Origin: Algoriphagus mannitolivorans DSM 15301
Lineage (GTDB): Bacteria; Bacteroidota; Bacteroidia; Cytophagales; Cyclobacteriaceae
Direction: 5' to 3'
Assembly: GCF_000429425.1 (NCBI RefSeq)
Contig: NZ_AUBV01000015.1
Location: 62,001 to 126,000, forward strand
DNA: 64,000 bases
The notes beneath the pieces were generated by a model, which worked only from the letters and a program-made list of their open reading frames with translations, was not told the origin of the DNA and searched no databases. Both the position numbers and the translations under genes were made by a program. Shown piece by piece: positions 9,887 through 19,533 of this stretch; position 1 is the first letter of the stretch, and every line of letters begins with the position of its first letter.

Positions 9887-11113
9887 TTGAAACTTAAAAG
9901 TTTACTAGAAAAAATCGGCCCCGGTCCTTTGGTCACTGCCGCATTTATTGGTCCAGGGACCGTAACAGTCTGCACCTTAGCGGGTATTCAATATGATTAC
10001 ACCCTGCTTTGGGCTCTGGTTTTAAGCATTGTGGCCACACTGTATCTCCAGGAAATTTCCGGTCGCTTAGGATTAGTCACCGGAATGGACCTTAGCCAGT
10101 TGCTTAGAAATCAAAGAGGTGGGAAAGTTCTGAAATACTTTTCCATGGTATTGATTTTGGCTGCCATAGGACTTGGGAATGCTGCATATGAAGGTGGGAA
10201 TATCTCCGGAGCTAACTTGGGCCTCGGAATTTTTGCTCAGTTTCCGGTGTGGAAATTCAGCGAAATGGAACTTGTTTCCGGAAACCTTCTATTTGGGGTT
10301 TTGGCTTTGGCCTTACTTTGGAGCGGGAATTTTCAGCGGATTGAAAAGGTCTTGGTGGCCTTGGTGATTGCCATGTCTTTGGCCTTTCTGGTAGCGGCAG
10401 TAATGACCAAACCCGACCTGATGGGAATCTTACAGGGAGTAGTTCCTTCCTTTGATTTCCAAAAATTCCCCACTGTAGTTGCGCTAATCGGAACCACCGT
10501 GGTCCCTTACAATCTCTTTTTGTATGCTAGCTTGGTCAAAAAGAAGTGGAATTCGGCAGATTCTGTTTCTAAAATGAGAACCGACATCAGTTTGGCCGTG
10601 ATCCTCGGAGGTCTTGTCTCCATGGGCATTCTAATCGTGGGCGTTGCAAATCCTGCTCAGGAGTTACACAATGCCCAGGATATCGCTAAAGGACTTACTG
10701 AGGTATTCGGAGTTTTTGGGACTTATTTGATGGGGTTTGGATTAATGGCCGCCGGAATGACTTCTGCCATCACGGCCCCTCTTGCGGGAGGGCTGGTGAT
10801 TTGTGGGATTTTAGGCTGGAACCAGGATGTCAAATCTCCCCAAATGAGAGCAAGCATGGGAATTATTCTGTTTTTGGGGATTCTGTTTTCATCCTTTGGC
10901 ATCCGTCCGGTTAGCTTAATTACCTTGGCTCAGATTGCCAATGGAATATTGCTCCCGGTCATTAGTGGCTGGTTGATATGGGCTGGAAGTCAGTCTGCTT
11001 ATCTGGGGAAATTCAAAAACACCTGGATCTCCACCACCATTGGCTTTTTGATTTGGCTGATCACGTTAGGTTTAGGAATCAAAAGTATCGGAACCGTAAT
11101 GGGATGGTTTTGA
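9887..11113 (+). CDS. Nramp-family transporter with altered metal-site motifs
   Basis: A 408-aa protein with about eleven membrane segments and the Nramp layout, beginning at a TTG (no nearby in-frame ATG). Family features include GPGPLVTAAFIGPG at the start and PYNLFLYASLV in the sixth segment. In canonical Mn/Fe transporters TM1 carries DPGN and TM6 carries MPH. Here they read GPGT and VPY, so the metal-coordinating Asp, Asn, Met and His are all replaced. It is a real Nramp homologue, but classical Mn2+ or Fe2+ transport should not be assumed; substrate unknown. A heptamer array with a hairpin follows the stop codon. Confidence 0.82.
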   Translation: MKLKSLLEKIGPGPLVTAAFIGPGTVTVCTLAGIQYDYTLLWALVLSIVATLYLQEISGRLGLVTGMDLSQLLRNQRGGKVLKYFSMVLILAAIGLGNAAYEGGNISGANLGLGIFAQFPVWKFSEMELVSGNLLFGVLALALLWSGNFQRIEKVLVALVIAMSLAFLVAAVMTKPDLMGILQGVVPSFDFQKFPTVVALIGTTVVPYNLFLYASLVKKKWNSADSVSKMRTDISLAVILGGLVSMGILIVGVANPAQELHNAQDIAKGLTEVFGVFGTYLMGFGLMAAGMTSAITAPLAGGLVICGILGWNQDVKSPQMRASMGIILFLGILFSSFGIRPVSLITLAQIANGILLPVISGWLIWAGSQSAYLGKFKNTWISTTIGFLIWLITLGLGIKSIGTVMGWF

Positions 11114-11116
11114 ATG

Positions 11117-11151
11117 AATTCAGAATTCTAAATTCATAATTCTGAATTATT
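11117..11151. repeat. Heptamer array (AATTCNN x5) that also forms a hairpin
   Basis: Five consecutive 7-nt units in register: AATTCAG, AATTCTA, AATTCAT, AATTCTG, AATTATT. Units one and two begin an arm AATTCAGAATT (11117-11127) that is exactly complementary to AATTCTGAATT (11138-11148), giving an 11-bp stem with a 10-nt loop. It lies between the convergent stops of the Nramp-like gene and the metallopeptidase gene and may act as their transcription end. The AATTCAT unit recurs at 30279-30306. Confidence 0.75.
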
Positions 11152-12044
11152 TATAGGTCCCTGGCATTAAACGTATCGCCTTGCCGCAGATCTCCGGTAT
11201 CGAATCCTTTTTTAAACCATCTCATCCGCTGGGCCGAAGATCCATGGGTAAAAGAATCAGGCACAACTCTTCCTGAGGCTTGTTTTTGAAGTCGATCATC
11301 TCCAATAGCATTCGCTGCATTCAGAGCCTCTTCCAGATCTCCCGCTTCCATCATTCCTGAAACTCTCTGACTATGATGAGCCCAAACTCCCGCTAAAAAG
11401 TCTGCCTGAAGCTCCAGCTTTACCGAGTTTTGATTGTATTCTTTCTCCGAAACTTGTCCCCTCAAGCTATGAACTTGGTCGGTTATCCCCATAATTTTCT
11501 GGATATGGTGTCCGACTTCATGAGCAATTACATAAGCATAGGCAAAATCCCCTCCCGCCTTCAGTTTCGTCTCCATATCCTGAAAAAAGCTCAAATCAAT
11601 GTATAGCTTCTCATCTGCCGGACAATAAAAAGGTCCTGTGGCACTACTCGCATTCCCACAAGCGGAAGACACAGCTCCGGAAAATAGAACCAAGGTTGGT
11701 TCTCTATAATTTTCTAGCTGCCGATTCCAAACATCCTCTGTATCTGCCAGAATAGTGGCGGCAAATGCTGCCATTTCATCCTCGGCTGCCGTTGGAGTGT
11801 AATTCGTTCCCGTAGTAAAGCCCTGCCCGGTACCACCGCCAAGTAAATTACCCAATAAGGAAAGCGGATTATTGCCTGTGACGAAAGAAATAACCAGAAA
11901 GAGGCCAATAATGACAAGGCCTGTTTTCGAAAATAAAAATTTGACCAAAGTGCCAATCAACATGGGGTTTAATCCACCTCCAGAGCCACTTTTCCCCCTT
12001 CTGTCATCAATATTTCCACTTTGTCTTCTGCCTTGCCATTTCAT
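11151..12044 (-). CDS. YpfJ-type neutral zinc metallopeptidase
   Basis: A 297-aa protein starting at the ATG at 12044 (MKWQGRRQSGNIDDRRG, the usual beginning of this family; the upstream frame is not conserved-looking). A Gly/Ser-rich stretch is followed by one membrane helix, then a peptidase domain containing the zinc motif HEVGHH in AYVIAHEVGHHIQKIMG, a Cys pair in SACGNASSATGPFYCP, and ELQADFLAGVWAHH, which should supply the third zinc ligand. The family is uncharacterised but widespread. The single helix suggests an inner-membrane anchor with a periplasmic catalytic domain. It is transcribed alone. Confidence 0.87.
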   Translation of the reverse strand: MKWQGRRQSGNIDDRRGKSGSGGGLNPMLIGTLVKFLFSKTGLVIIGLFLVISFVTGNNPLSLLGNLLGGGTGQGFTTGTNYTPTAAEDEMAAFAATILADTEDVWNRQLENYREPTLVLFSGAVSSACGNASSATGPFYCPADEKLYIDLSFFQDMETKLKAGGDFAYAYVIAHEVGHHIQKIMGITDQVHSLRGQVSEKEYNQNSVKLELQADFLAGVWAHHSQRVSGMMEAGDLEEALNAANAIGDDRLQKQASGRVVPDSFTHGSSAQRMRWFKKGFDTGDLRQGDTFNARDL

Positions 12045-12142
12045 GGTATAAAAGATTTGTTTTCGAATAAAATTAACCAAATTGACCAATTCGAAAACCA
12101 GACTTCAAGTTTTCCTTTCATGAAATTTTAAACCCGTAACCT

Positions 12143-12895
12143 ATGAACCTAAAAATTTTCTATTCCGCACTCTTACTTTCAAGCTTCGTTTGTTTTGGAG
12201 CTTTTGCCCAAAAAGCCAGCTCATACTTAGGCACCAAACCTCCAAAAGGCGCCAAGGTCTATTTAGATGGCACCGCCAAATCACTCCATGAAAACTGGAA
12301 GTATTGGGAAGGACCAAGATTCTCTGCCGAAATGCCGATCAAATGGAAAGAAGTGAAAGACCCTGTCGATGGAATGCCCGCTATTTCCTCCAATGATCCT
12401 TCCGGTGCTGGTGGAAAATACGGAGCCGCAGATATTGTCACCAAAGATGAATTCCGTGATTTCGAGGCCCATGTTGAATTTTTGGTAGGAAATGAAGGTG
12501 GAAACAGTGGAGTCTATCTTCAAAATCGATATGAAATTCAAGTCTTGGACGGAGATTATGGCCTGCATGGCATGGCAGCAGTCATCAATGAACATTTACC
12601 TACTTCGGAAGAATACAATGGAGTCGGAAAATGGAATGCTTATGACATCAAGTTTCGGGCGGCAAGATTTGAAAATGGAAAACTGACTGAAAAAGCTCGG
12701 GTGACTGTCTATTTCAATGGAGTCAAAATCCACGACAACGTTGAAATCCAGCAAGTTTGGGGTGGTCCTAACTCAGGAATTGACGGGGGAAATGAAGGAG
12801 GAAAAGGAATCACGGATTCTCCCGGTGGCCTCAAACTTCAGGCTGAAGGACATGATGTCCTTTACCGGAATATTTGGATCAAAAAATTAGACTAA
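12143..12895 (+). CDS. Secreted DUF1080 (3-keto-disaccharide hydrolase-like) protein
   Basis: A 250-aa protein with a signal peptide (LLSSFVCFGAFAQ) and one concanavalin-like beta-sandwich. Typical DUF1080 features are YLDGTAKSLHENWKYWEG, a GNSGVYLQNRYEIQVLD strand pair and a closing GLKLQAEGHDVLYRNIWIK. Members act on or bind glycosides, and some hydrolyse 3-keto-glycosides; the activity here is not shown. The protein is exported to the periplasm or cell surface. It is followed by an inverted repeat (12901-13029) that separates it from the convergent M1 peptidase gene. Confidence 0.88.
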   Translation: MNLKIFYSALLLSSFVCFGAFAQKASSYLGTKPPKGAKVYLDGTAKSLHENWKYWEGPRFSAEMPIKWKEVKDPVDGMPAISSNDPSGAGGKYGAADIVTKDEFRDFEAHVEFLVGNEGGNSGVYLQNRYEIQVLDGDYGLHGMAAVINEHLPTSEEYNGVGKWNAYDIKFRAARFENGKLTEKARVTVYFNGVKIHDNVEIQQVWGGPNSGIDGGNEGGKGITDSPGGLKLQAEGHDVLYRNIWIKKLD

Positions 12896-12900
12896 AAAAG

Positions 12901-13029
12901 AAAAAGAGGCTGCCCCATAAAGTTTCCCTTTGTCAGCCTGAGCGGAGTCGAAGGCCATTGCATGCAATTGCCACTACAATTCAACTTCGCTCAGGGTGAT
13001 AAACTGGAATTAGGAGACAGCCTCTATTA
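12901..13029. repeat. Imperfect inverted repeat, dispersed-repeat-like intergenic element
   Basis: Outer arms GAGGCTG (12906-12912) and CAGCCTC (13018-13024) bracket about 105 nt. Inside are a CCTGAGCGGAGTCGAAGG segment and the partly complementary CTTCGCTCAGGG, plus a perfect 12-nt palindrome ATTGCATGCAAT (12957-12968). A-runs precede the left arm and T-runs follow the right arm. It lies exactly between two convergent stop codons. The inner motif resembles short intergenic repeats I recall from other Bacteroidota genomes. It may serve as a terminator. Confidence 0.65.
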
Positions 13030-13033
13030 TTTT

Positions 13034-14872
13034 TTAAAACTTCACCAAATTATTTTCCTGCTGTACATCCGCCATTCTCTTAGTCGGATCTATTTCTACC
13101 GACTTAATGGTTTCTAATGGCTTGGTAAGAATCAAGGTTTTGGACAAATTGGTCCATGGCCAAGCCTCGGTATGGATCCGGGTTGGCTGACCTTTTTCCT
13201 GAGGTTTCTCTCCTCTCATAATCACCAAGGGCAAATAGATGGACTCTTGAGATCCGTCCTTGTAGGTAATCACCAAATCTACGGGCATTGGCATCAGGCC
13301 AATTCTTTCCAAAGTGATCTCTGTATTTCCTCCATTGGCTTTTACTTCTTTGATTCCATAGTCAATGGTCTTGGTGGTATATACAAAGTATTCTTTGTAC
13401 CAATCCAGCTCCAAACCACTTTCTTTTTCCATTATTCGAACCAAGTCATTCACATTGGGATGCTTGAATTTCCAAGTGTTGAAATACCGAAGGATTCCCC
13501 GGTCTCTAGCTTCTTCTCCGATCACATATCCCAACTGGGCCATGAAAACAGCTCCTTTGGAATACGCAGCAGAGCTGTAAGCTCGATTGGTGTGATAATG
13601 GTCCGAATGAGTGGACATCGGTTCCTCCAAACCGGAAGATACTAAGCGATAGTATCCTCCATAAGAGCCACGATGTGGGCTTGCACTTTCCTGAAAAATA
13701 TTAGCCATAGTCAGGCTGGAAGCATAAGAAGTGAATCCTTCGTCCATCCATGGATACAAAGATTCGTTGGATGCCAAAACCCCATGGTACCAGCTGTGTG
13801 CCAGTTCATGAACCATAACACCTACCAAGCTTGCTAAAGATCTTTCACCAGTGATCAAGGTGGACATGGCATATTCCATACCTCCGTCTCCTCCCTGCAC
13901 TACTGAAAACTGCTTGTAAGGATACTGACCAAAATGCTCAGAAAGATAGGATATCGCTTTAGGAGTATATTCTTTCAGCTTTTCCCAATTCTCAGAAGTC
14001 TTTGGGCCTGGGATAAAGAAGTGGTGTACCGTAATCCCATTGTCCATTTTGACTTTATCATGCTGGTATTTGTTGTCAGCACCCCACATGAAATCATGCA
14101 CTTGAGGAGCCACAAAATGCCAAGTCAAAGTATTTCCTTTAGGTGCTGGCACTTTCACACCTTCATCCTGATATCCATGGCCAATTTCATTTGGATTTTG
14201 GAGATATCCGGTTCCACCGATTACATAGGATTTGTCGATGGTGATTTTCACCTCATAATTCCCCCAAATGCCATAAAATTCCCGACCGATGTAGGGATTG
14301 GAATGCCAACCCTGCTCGTCATAATTGGCCATTTTAGGATACCACTGGGACATGGAATAACGAACCCCTTCCTCACTGTCTCTACCTGATCGACGGATTT
14401 GAACAGGCACCTGGCCTTCAAATTCCATGTCAAAGGTCACCGAAGTGTTCGGAAGGATCGGTTCTGGAAGACTCACTTCCAAGATAGTTTCTACTTCCTT
14501 AAAGTTCACCGGCTTACCGTTCATCGTCAAAGTTTTGGCATGAAGGTATCCGATTTCATCAGGAGCCAATTTGGAAATCCGATCTGCCACCCGCTTGTCC
14601 GGATCGGCAATGGTCCTAGATCTCACATCCATCATGCTTCCCGGTTGAAAGGCATTGTAATACAAGTGATAAAACACGCGATCCAACGTGTCTGGAGAGT
14701 TGTTGGTATAGACCAATTTTTGGATCCCGGTATATCGGTTGGTTTTCACATCCATTTGGACGTCCATTTTGTAGTCAACGGCCTGCTGGAATCTGCCATT
14801 TTGGGCGACAGCTGCGGTGGTAACTGCAAAAAGAAAAAGCCCGAAAAAAGGCTTCAGTTTACTTCTTAGCAT
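13034..14872 (-). CDS. Secreted M1-family metallopeptidase (aminopeptidase)
   Basis: A 612-aa exported zinc peptidase. The ATG at 14872 is chosen because it gives a signal peptide (MLRSKLKPFFGLFLFAV, cleaved near AVAQ); the upstream in-frame Met lacks one. The M1 catalytic centre is clear: HELAH at about residues 354-358, then after 18 residues the third ligand Glu in WMDEGFTSY. GGMEYAMSTLITG precedes it in the place of the family GxMEN substrate-binding motif, with Tyr-Ala instead of Asn. The family removes N-terminal residues from peptides. It is divergent from the large BNR-repeat protein gene. Confidence 0.92.
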   Translation of the reverse strand: MLRSKLKPFFGLFLFAVTTAAVAQNGRFQQAVDYKMDVQMDVKTNRYTGIQKLVYTNNSPDTLDRVFYHLYYNAFQPGSMMDVRSRTIADPDKRVADRISKLAPDEIGYLHAKTLTMNGKPVNFKEVETILEVSLPEPILPNTSVTFDMEFEGQVPVQIRRSGRDSEEGVRYSMSQWYPKMANYDEQGWHSNPYIGREFYGIWGNYEVKITIDKSYVIGGTGYLQNPNEIGHGYQDEGVKVPAPKGNTLTWHFVAPQVHDFMWGADNKYQHDKVKMDNGITVHHFFIPGPKTSENWEKLKEYTPKAISYLSEHFGQYPYKQFSVVQGGDGGMEYAMSTLITGERSLASLVGVMVHELAHSWYHGVLASNESLYPWMDEGFTSYASSLTMANIFQESASPHRGSYGGYYRLVSSGLEEPMSTHSDHYHTNRAYSSAAYSKGAVFMAQLGYVIGEEARDRGILRYFNTWKFKHPNVNDLVRIMEKESGLELDWYKEYFVYTTKTIDYGIKEVKANGGNTEITLERIGLMPMPVDLVITYKDGSQESIYLPLVIMRGEKPQEKGQPTRIHTEAWPWTNLSKTLILTKPLETIKSVEIDPTKRMADVQQENNLVKF

Positions 14873-15034
14873 AGAATCAAATTTTACCTCTAAGAAAAAG
14901 AAAAGTTGAAATCTGCCCAAACCAATAATCAAAAAGTAGCCCGATTGACAATTTTCTATTTCATTCATATAAAAAACAGCCTCGGTTTCCTTGCTTTTGA
15001 TTTATTTAAAGACTTGATACATCCACCAAATTTT

Positions 15035-18000
15035 ATGAAAAAAATCTACCTTTTGATTTTGGCTGGACTGCTTGCCTTGGGTACCCATGCGCAGCAAGTG
15101 GACATGGAGCAATTCAAGTCCATGAAAGCCAGAAACATCGGTCCCGGCGCCATGAGTGGCCGGATTACTGCAATAGATGCAGTCAGAGAAAACCCAAATA
15201 TTATTTACGCTGGTTCTGCTTCGGGAGGCCTTTGGAAATCCACTTCCGGAGGGATCACGTGGAAGCCGATTTTTGATGACCAGCGTGTACATTCCATCGG
15301 ATCGATTTCCATTTATCAGAAAAATCCGAACATCATTTGGGTAGGTACAGGTGAAGGTAACCCTCGGAACTCCCTGAATATGGGCTATGGGGTGTACCGT
15401 TCCCTGGATGCCGGGGAAACCTGGCAATTGATGGGCCTGGAAAAAACCAGAGCTATTCACCGAATCATCGTTCATCCTGACGATCCTAACACCGTGTTTG
15501 TGGGAGCTATCGGCTCTCCTTGGGGTGAACAGGAAGACCGAGGAGTTTACAAGACCACTGACGGAGGAAAAACATGGAAAAAAATCCTCTACATCGACAC
15601 CAAAACCGGTGTGGGTGAAATGATCATGGATCCCAACAACCCGAACAAGATTTTTGTCAACATGTGGCAGCACCGAAGATACCCTTGGTTCTTTGAATCA
15701 GGAGGTGAATCTTCAGGTCTATTTGTAACCCATGACGGTGGTGAAACTTGGAAAAAACTTACTGCTGAAGAAAACGGCTTACCCAAAGGAAACCTGGGAA
15801 GAATGGGATTGGCTATTTCCAAAGCCAACAGCAACAAGATTTACGCCTTGATCGAATCCTCCAAAAACGCTTTGTATGTCTCTGAAGACGGTGGAAAAAA
15901 ATTCACCATGGTCAATGACAAAGGTGAAATTGGCGACAGACCTTTCTACTATTTTGAAATTCATGCGGATCCGAAAAACGAAAACAGAGTTTACACGCTT
16001 TATTCCAGAGTAGGAGTCACAGAAGACGGTGGAAAATCCTTCACTCAGTTGCTGCAATATGCTGGGGTACATCCAGACCATCATGCCTGGTACATTCATC
16101 CTGACGATCCTTCTCTTTTGATTGATGGAAACGACGGGGGATTGAACATTTCCCGTGATATGGGCAAAACTTGGATGTTTGCAGAAGGTCTTCCAGTGGG
16201 TCAGTTTTACCACATCAACGTGGACAATGAGGTTCCTTACAATGTCTATGGAGGAATGCAGGATAACGGTTCTTGGGTAGGACCTGCTTATATCTGGAGA
16301 AATGACGGAATCAGAAACACTTACTGGCAAGAGATCTCTTTCGGTGACGGATTTGATGTAGTCTCCCACCCTGCCAACTCCCGCTTCGGATACACTATGT
16401 CTCAAGGCGGAAATGTATCCCGATTTGATAAGCTAACTGGACACAACAGAACTATCCGTCCAACACATCCGGACAAGGATGTTTTCCTTCGATTCAACTG
16501 GAATGCAGCCATCGCTCAGGATCCTCACGATGCTAATACGGTATATTATGCTTCTCAATTCCTGCATAAATCCACTGATTCCGGAGAGACCTGGGAAATC
16601 ATTTCACCGGATTTGACCACCAATGATTCAACCAAGCAAAGACAGCAACAGACCGGTGGATTGACTTTTGACATCACAGGTGCTGAAAATCATACGACGA
16701 TTATCGCCATCGCACCATCTCCAGTAGATAAAAACGTCATCTGGGTAGGTACAGATGATGGAAATCTCCAATTGACTCAGGATGGGGGTAAAACATGGAC
16801 CAACCTAGCCTCCAAGTTAACCGGTCTGCCTAAGAACTCCTGGATACCACAAGTACAGGCTTCTACCTACGCTGCAGGTGAAGTTTGGGTCATTGCCAAC
16901 AACTACCGAAACAATGATTTCAGTGCCTATGCCTATTACAGCAACGACTTTGGAAAAACGTTCACCCGCATTGCGGATGATTCTAAAGTTTGGGGTTATA
17001 CGCTTTCTGTCAAGCAGGATCCTACCGAACCTAACTTGGTTTTCCTCGGAACTGAATTCGGCTTGTATGTATCGTTTGACAAAGCAAAATCCTGGAACAA
17101 GTGGGAACATGGCTATCCAAAAGCAGTCTCCACTTACGATATGGCCATTCAGGAAAGAGAAGCAGACTTAGTCATCGGTACTTTTGGCCGTGCAATCTAT
17201 GTCTTGGATGATATTCGTCCCTTGAGAGCATTTGCCAAGAATGGTGGAAAAGCTCCAGCTTCAAAAGTCACCGCATTCCCGGCTCCTGAGGCTTATTTAG
17301 CTGAAATCCAGCAGCCTCATGGTGAGCGCTTTGCTGCAGATGCAAAATATGCTGGAGAAAACCGTCCAACAGGCGGTCGCATCAGCTATTTCATCAATGA
17401 TTCCAAAGAAAAGCTGGATTCTGTCACCGTGAAGATCTATGACGCATCCGGAGAGCAAATAAGAACCCTGAAAACTCTTCCAAGCAAGGGCGTAAACAGA
17501 ATCATCTGGAATCTTGACCGGAAATCAACTGCAGAAATGTCTGGAGGATTTGGCGGAGGAGGAAGGAGATCCGGATTCTTTGAGCCGAGCGGTGGTGATG
17601 CATTGCCAGGCACTTACAAAGTCGTGGTAGAATATGGCGGCGAATCCTCTGAGACCTCCATCAAAGTCAATATGGATCCAAGAATCAGCTACCAGTTGGC
17701 AGATCTCCAAGCGAAGGAAGCTTTCTTGAAGCAAGTGGAAGCCCTTTCCAGCGAGGTTAGCGCAGCGACTAAAAAACTGGATGACGCACAGAAAGTCATC
17801 GACAAGGTCAATGCATTAATCAAAGATGTGAAAACCGAGGAGGCAAAGGCACTAGCCACAGCTACCAAAGACATCAAAAAGAAGCTTGACACCGCAAGAG
17901 AGGCCTTCAATGGTCCAACCCGTGAAGGACAGGGAATCGTGAGAAACCTATATCCAACCACCATGACTCGAGTTTTTGCTCCTAGAAGCTATGCCAACTC

Positions 18001-18169
18001 CAGCTATGGAGCTCCTGGTGCTACTGAGCAGAGATTGTTGAGCCAAGGTCAGGAAGCTGCCAAAGAGGCTATTGCCAAAGTGGAAGAATTCATGAACGGT
18101 GATTGGAAAGCTTTCGAAGAGAAAGTGAAAAACACACAAATAGATTTGTTTGAGGCAGTAAAAAATTGA
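15035..18169 (+). CDS. Large secreted VPS10/BNR-repeat (beta-propeller) protein
   Basis: A 1044-aa protein; the ATG at 15035 begins a signal peptide (MKKIYLLILAGLLALGTHAQ). Many Asp-box repeats follow (TTDGGKTW, THDGGETW, SEDGGKKF, TQDGGKTW and others), forming one or two beta-propellers over about residues 40-720. A Gly-rich linker (GGFGGGGRR) and an alpha-helical, coiled-coil-like C-terminal part (about 870-970) come next. Such sialidase/sortilin-like proteins are common secreted products in Bacteroidota; glycoside hydrolase activity is often annotated but unproven. It has no type IX sorting tail. Transcription likely ends at the hairpin 18190-18221. Confidence 0.85.
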   Translation: MKKIYLLILAGLLALGTHAQQVDMEQFKSMKARNIGPGAMSGRITAIDAVRENPNIIYAGSASGGLWKSTSGGITWKPIFDDQRVHSIGSISIYQKNPNIIWVGTGEGNPRNSLNMGYGVYRSLDAGETWQLMGLEKTRAIHRIIVHPDDPNTVFVGAIGSPWGEQEDRGVYKTTDGGKTWKKILYIDTKTGVGEMIMDPNNPNKIFVNMWQHRRYPWFFESGGESSGLFVTHDGGETWKKLTAEENGLPKGNLGRMGLAISKANSNKIYALIESSKNALYVSEDGGKKFTMVNDKGEIGDRPFYYFEIHADPKNENRVYTLYSRVGVTEDGGKSFTQLLQYAGVHPDHHAWYIHPDDPSLLIDGNDGGLNISRDMGKTWMFAEGLPVGQFYHINVDNEVPYNVYGGMQDNGSWVGPAYIWRNDGIRNTYWQEISFGDGFDVVSHPANSRFGYTMSQGGNVSRFDKLTGHNRTIRPTHPDKDVFLRFNWNAAIAQDPHDANTVYYASQFLHKSTDSGETWEIISPDLTTNDSTKQRQQQTGGLTFDITGAENHTTIIAIAPSPVDKNVIWVGTDDGNLQLTQDGGKTWTNLASKLTGLPKNSWIPQVQASTYAAGEVWVIANNYRNNDFSAYAYYSNDFGKTFTRIADDSKVWGYTLSVKQDPTEPNLVFLGTEFGLYVSFDKAKSWNKWEHGYPKAVSTYDMAIQEREADLVIGTFGRAIYVLDDIRPLRAFAKNGGKAPASKVTAFPAPEAYLAEIQQPHGERFAADAKYAGENRPTGGRISYFINDSKEKLDSVTVKIYDASGEQIRTLKTLPSKGVNRIIWNLDRKSTAEMSGGFGGGGRRSGFFEPSGGDALPGTYKVVVEYGGESSETSIKVNMDPRISYQLADLQAKEAFLKQVEALSSEVSAATKKLDDAQKVIDKVNALIKDVKTEEAKALATATKDIKKKLDTAREAFNGPTREGQGIVRNLYPTTMTRVFAPRSYANSSYGAPGATEQRLLSQGQEAAKEAIAKVEEFMNGDWKAFEEKVKNTQIDLFEAVKN

Positions 18170-18189
18170 TCCTTCCTCATGGAAATACC

Positions 18190-18221
18190 AAAAAGCATCC
18201 TGATTTTTCGGGATGCTTTTT
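18190..18221 (+). terminator. Intrinsic terminator after the BNR-repeat gene
   Basis: Stem AAAAAGCATCC / GGATGCTTTTT (11 bp) with a 10-nt loop and a run of seven T, located 20 nt after the stop codon. Confidence 0.88.
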
Positions 18222-18252
18222 TTATGGTCTAAAATAGAATAGTAACCCATAC

Positions 18253-19533
18253 ATGTATCACCCTTCTAAGATTTCTTGGAAAACAGCCTCAGGATTGGTC
18301 ATTGCCAATATGATCGGCACCGGAGTCTTCACCAGTCTCGGATTTCAGCTAGCTGAAGTCCAAAATACCTGGTCTATTCTTTTGCTCTGGATTCTTGGGG
18401 GAGTGATGGCTCTGATAGGTGCTTTTGTGTATGCAGAATTGGGGACTCATTTTCGAAAAACCGGAGGGGATTATATTTTCTTATCTGCTACGATCCATCC
18501 TTCAGTAGGCTATTTGTATGCTTGGGTTTCCCTGACCGTGGGCTTCTCTGCTCCCATCGCTATTGCAGCTATGGCCATGAACCAATACCTCAGTCCCCTT
18601 TTGGGAGAGAGCATCTTCCCGGGACTTTTCTTTCTGCTTGCTATCCCTATTGCTCACATGTTTTCGCTAAAGCGCTCGGCGATTTTTCAGGACTTGATGA
18701 CTTTGATAAAAATCGTATTTGTTCTGGTCTTGATTCTTTTGGGGTTTGCCTTTGCAGGTACATTGGAACAAAATGCTTTTGAATTTTCGGACAGCTGGAC
18801 CAATGAAGTTTGGAAGCCGGGTTTCGCAGTCTCTTTAATCTATGTGTTTTATGCCTACACCGGATGGAATTCTGCAGCATATATCATTGAAGAGGTTGAT
18901 CAACCTCACAAGAACCTTCCCAAAGCCTTAATCTTTTCCACGGTTTTCGTAATGGCGGTTTACATTTTACTCCAGATTGTTCTGTTAAAGCATGCCAGTT
19001 TGGATCAGCTGACAGGAAAAGTCCAGGTTGCTGATATTGCCTTTGGGAACTTGTTCGGGAAAAATGGAGCCCTTTGGGTTAGTTTTTTCATAGCCGTCCA
19101 ACTGATTGCCACCATTTCTGGCTATAGCTGGGTGGGGCCCAGGATTACCTATGCCATGGCTAGAGATTTCAAACTTTGGCAGCCCTTGGCCAAGGTGAAC
19201 GCCCACCAAATTCCCGTCCGTGCCATCGCCTTAAACACGGCAATCAGTCTGCTGCTCTTTCTTTCCGGGTCCTTTGAGCAAGTCATGATCTATGCTGGAT
19301 TTGTCCTTCAATTGATGGGAACGATCACCATTTACTCTTCTCTGAAAATTCAAAAAGAAAGTGGCTTTGTCACTCCGTTCAAGCCTGTGCTTCAAATAGT
19401 GTATCTAGTGTTTAGCACCGCGATTTTGGTTTACCTGTTTTGGGATAGACCTTGGGAAAGCCTAGCTGGATTGGGCATTTTGCTTTTGGGCTTGCTGATA
19501 TTTTGGCTGGACGAAAAGAAAAATCCAGCCTAA
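18253..19533 (+). CDS. APC-family amino-acid permease
   Basis: A 426-aa inner-membrane transporter with about twelve hydrophobic segments. The first carries the APC substrate loop in ANMIGTGVFTSLGF. FRKTGGDYIFLS and YTGWNSAAYIIEEVDQPHKNLPKAL are also typical of amino-acid/polyamine permeases. No partner gene is adjacent, and the substrate cannot be predicted. It begins 31 nt after a terminator and has its own start. Its stop codon overlaps the convergent TspO-like gene by 4 nt without a hairpin between them. Confidence 0.88.
   Translation: MYHPSKISWKTASGLVIANMIGTGVFTSLGFQLAEVQNTWSILLLWILGGVMALIGAFVYAELGTHFRKTGGDYIFLSATIHPSVGYLYAWVSLTVGFSAPIAIAAMAMNQYLSPLLGESIFPGLFFLLAIPIAHMFSLKRSAIFQDLMTLIKIVFVLVLILLGFAFAGTLEQNAFEFSDSWTNEVWKPGFAVSLIYVFYAYTGWNSAAYIIEEVDQPHKNLPKALIFSTVFVMAVYILLQIVLLKHASLDQLTGKVQVADIAFGNLFGKNGALWVSFFIAVQLIATISGYSWVGPRITYAMARDFKLWQPLAKVNAHQIPVRAIALNTAISLLLFLSGSFEQVMIYAGFVLQLMGTITIYSSLKIQKESGFVTPFKPVLQIVYLVFSTAILVYLFWDRPWESLAGLGILLLGLLIFWLDEKKNPA

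Noticed and set aside
14906..15034. N-terminal extension of the BNR-repeat protein
   Set aside because: The ATG at 15035 opens a standard signal peptide; the extension would bury it.
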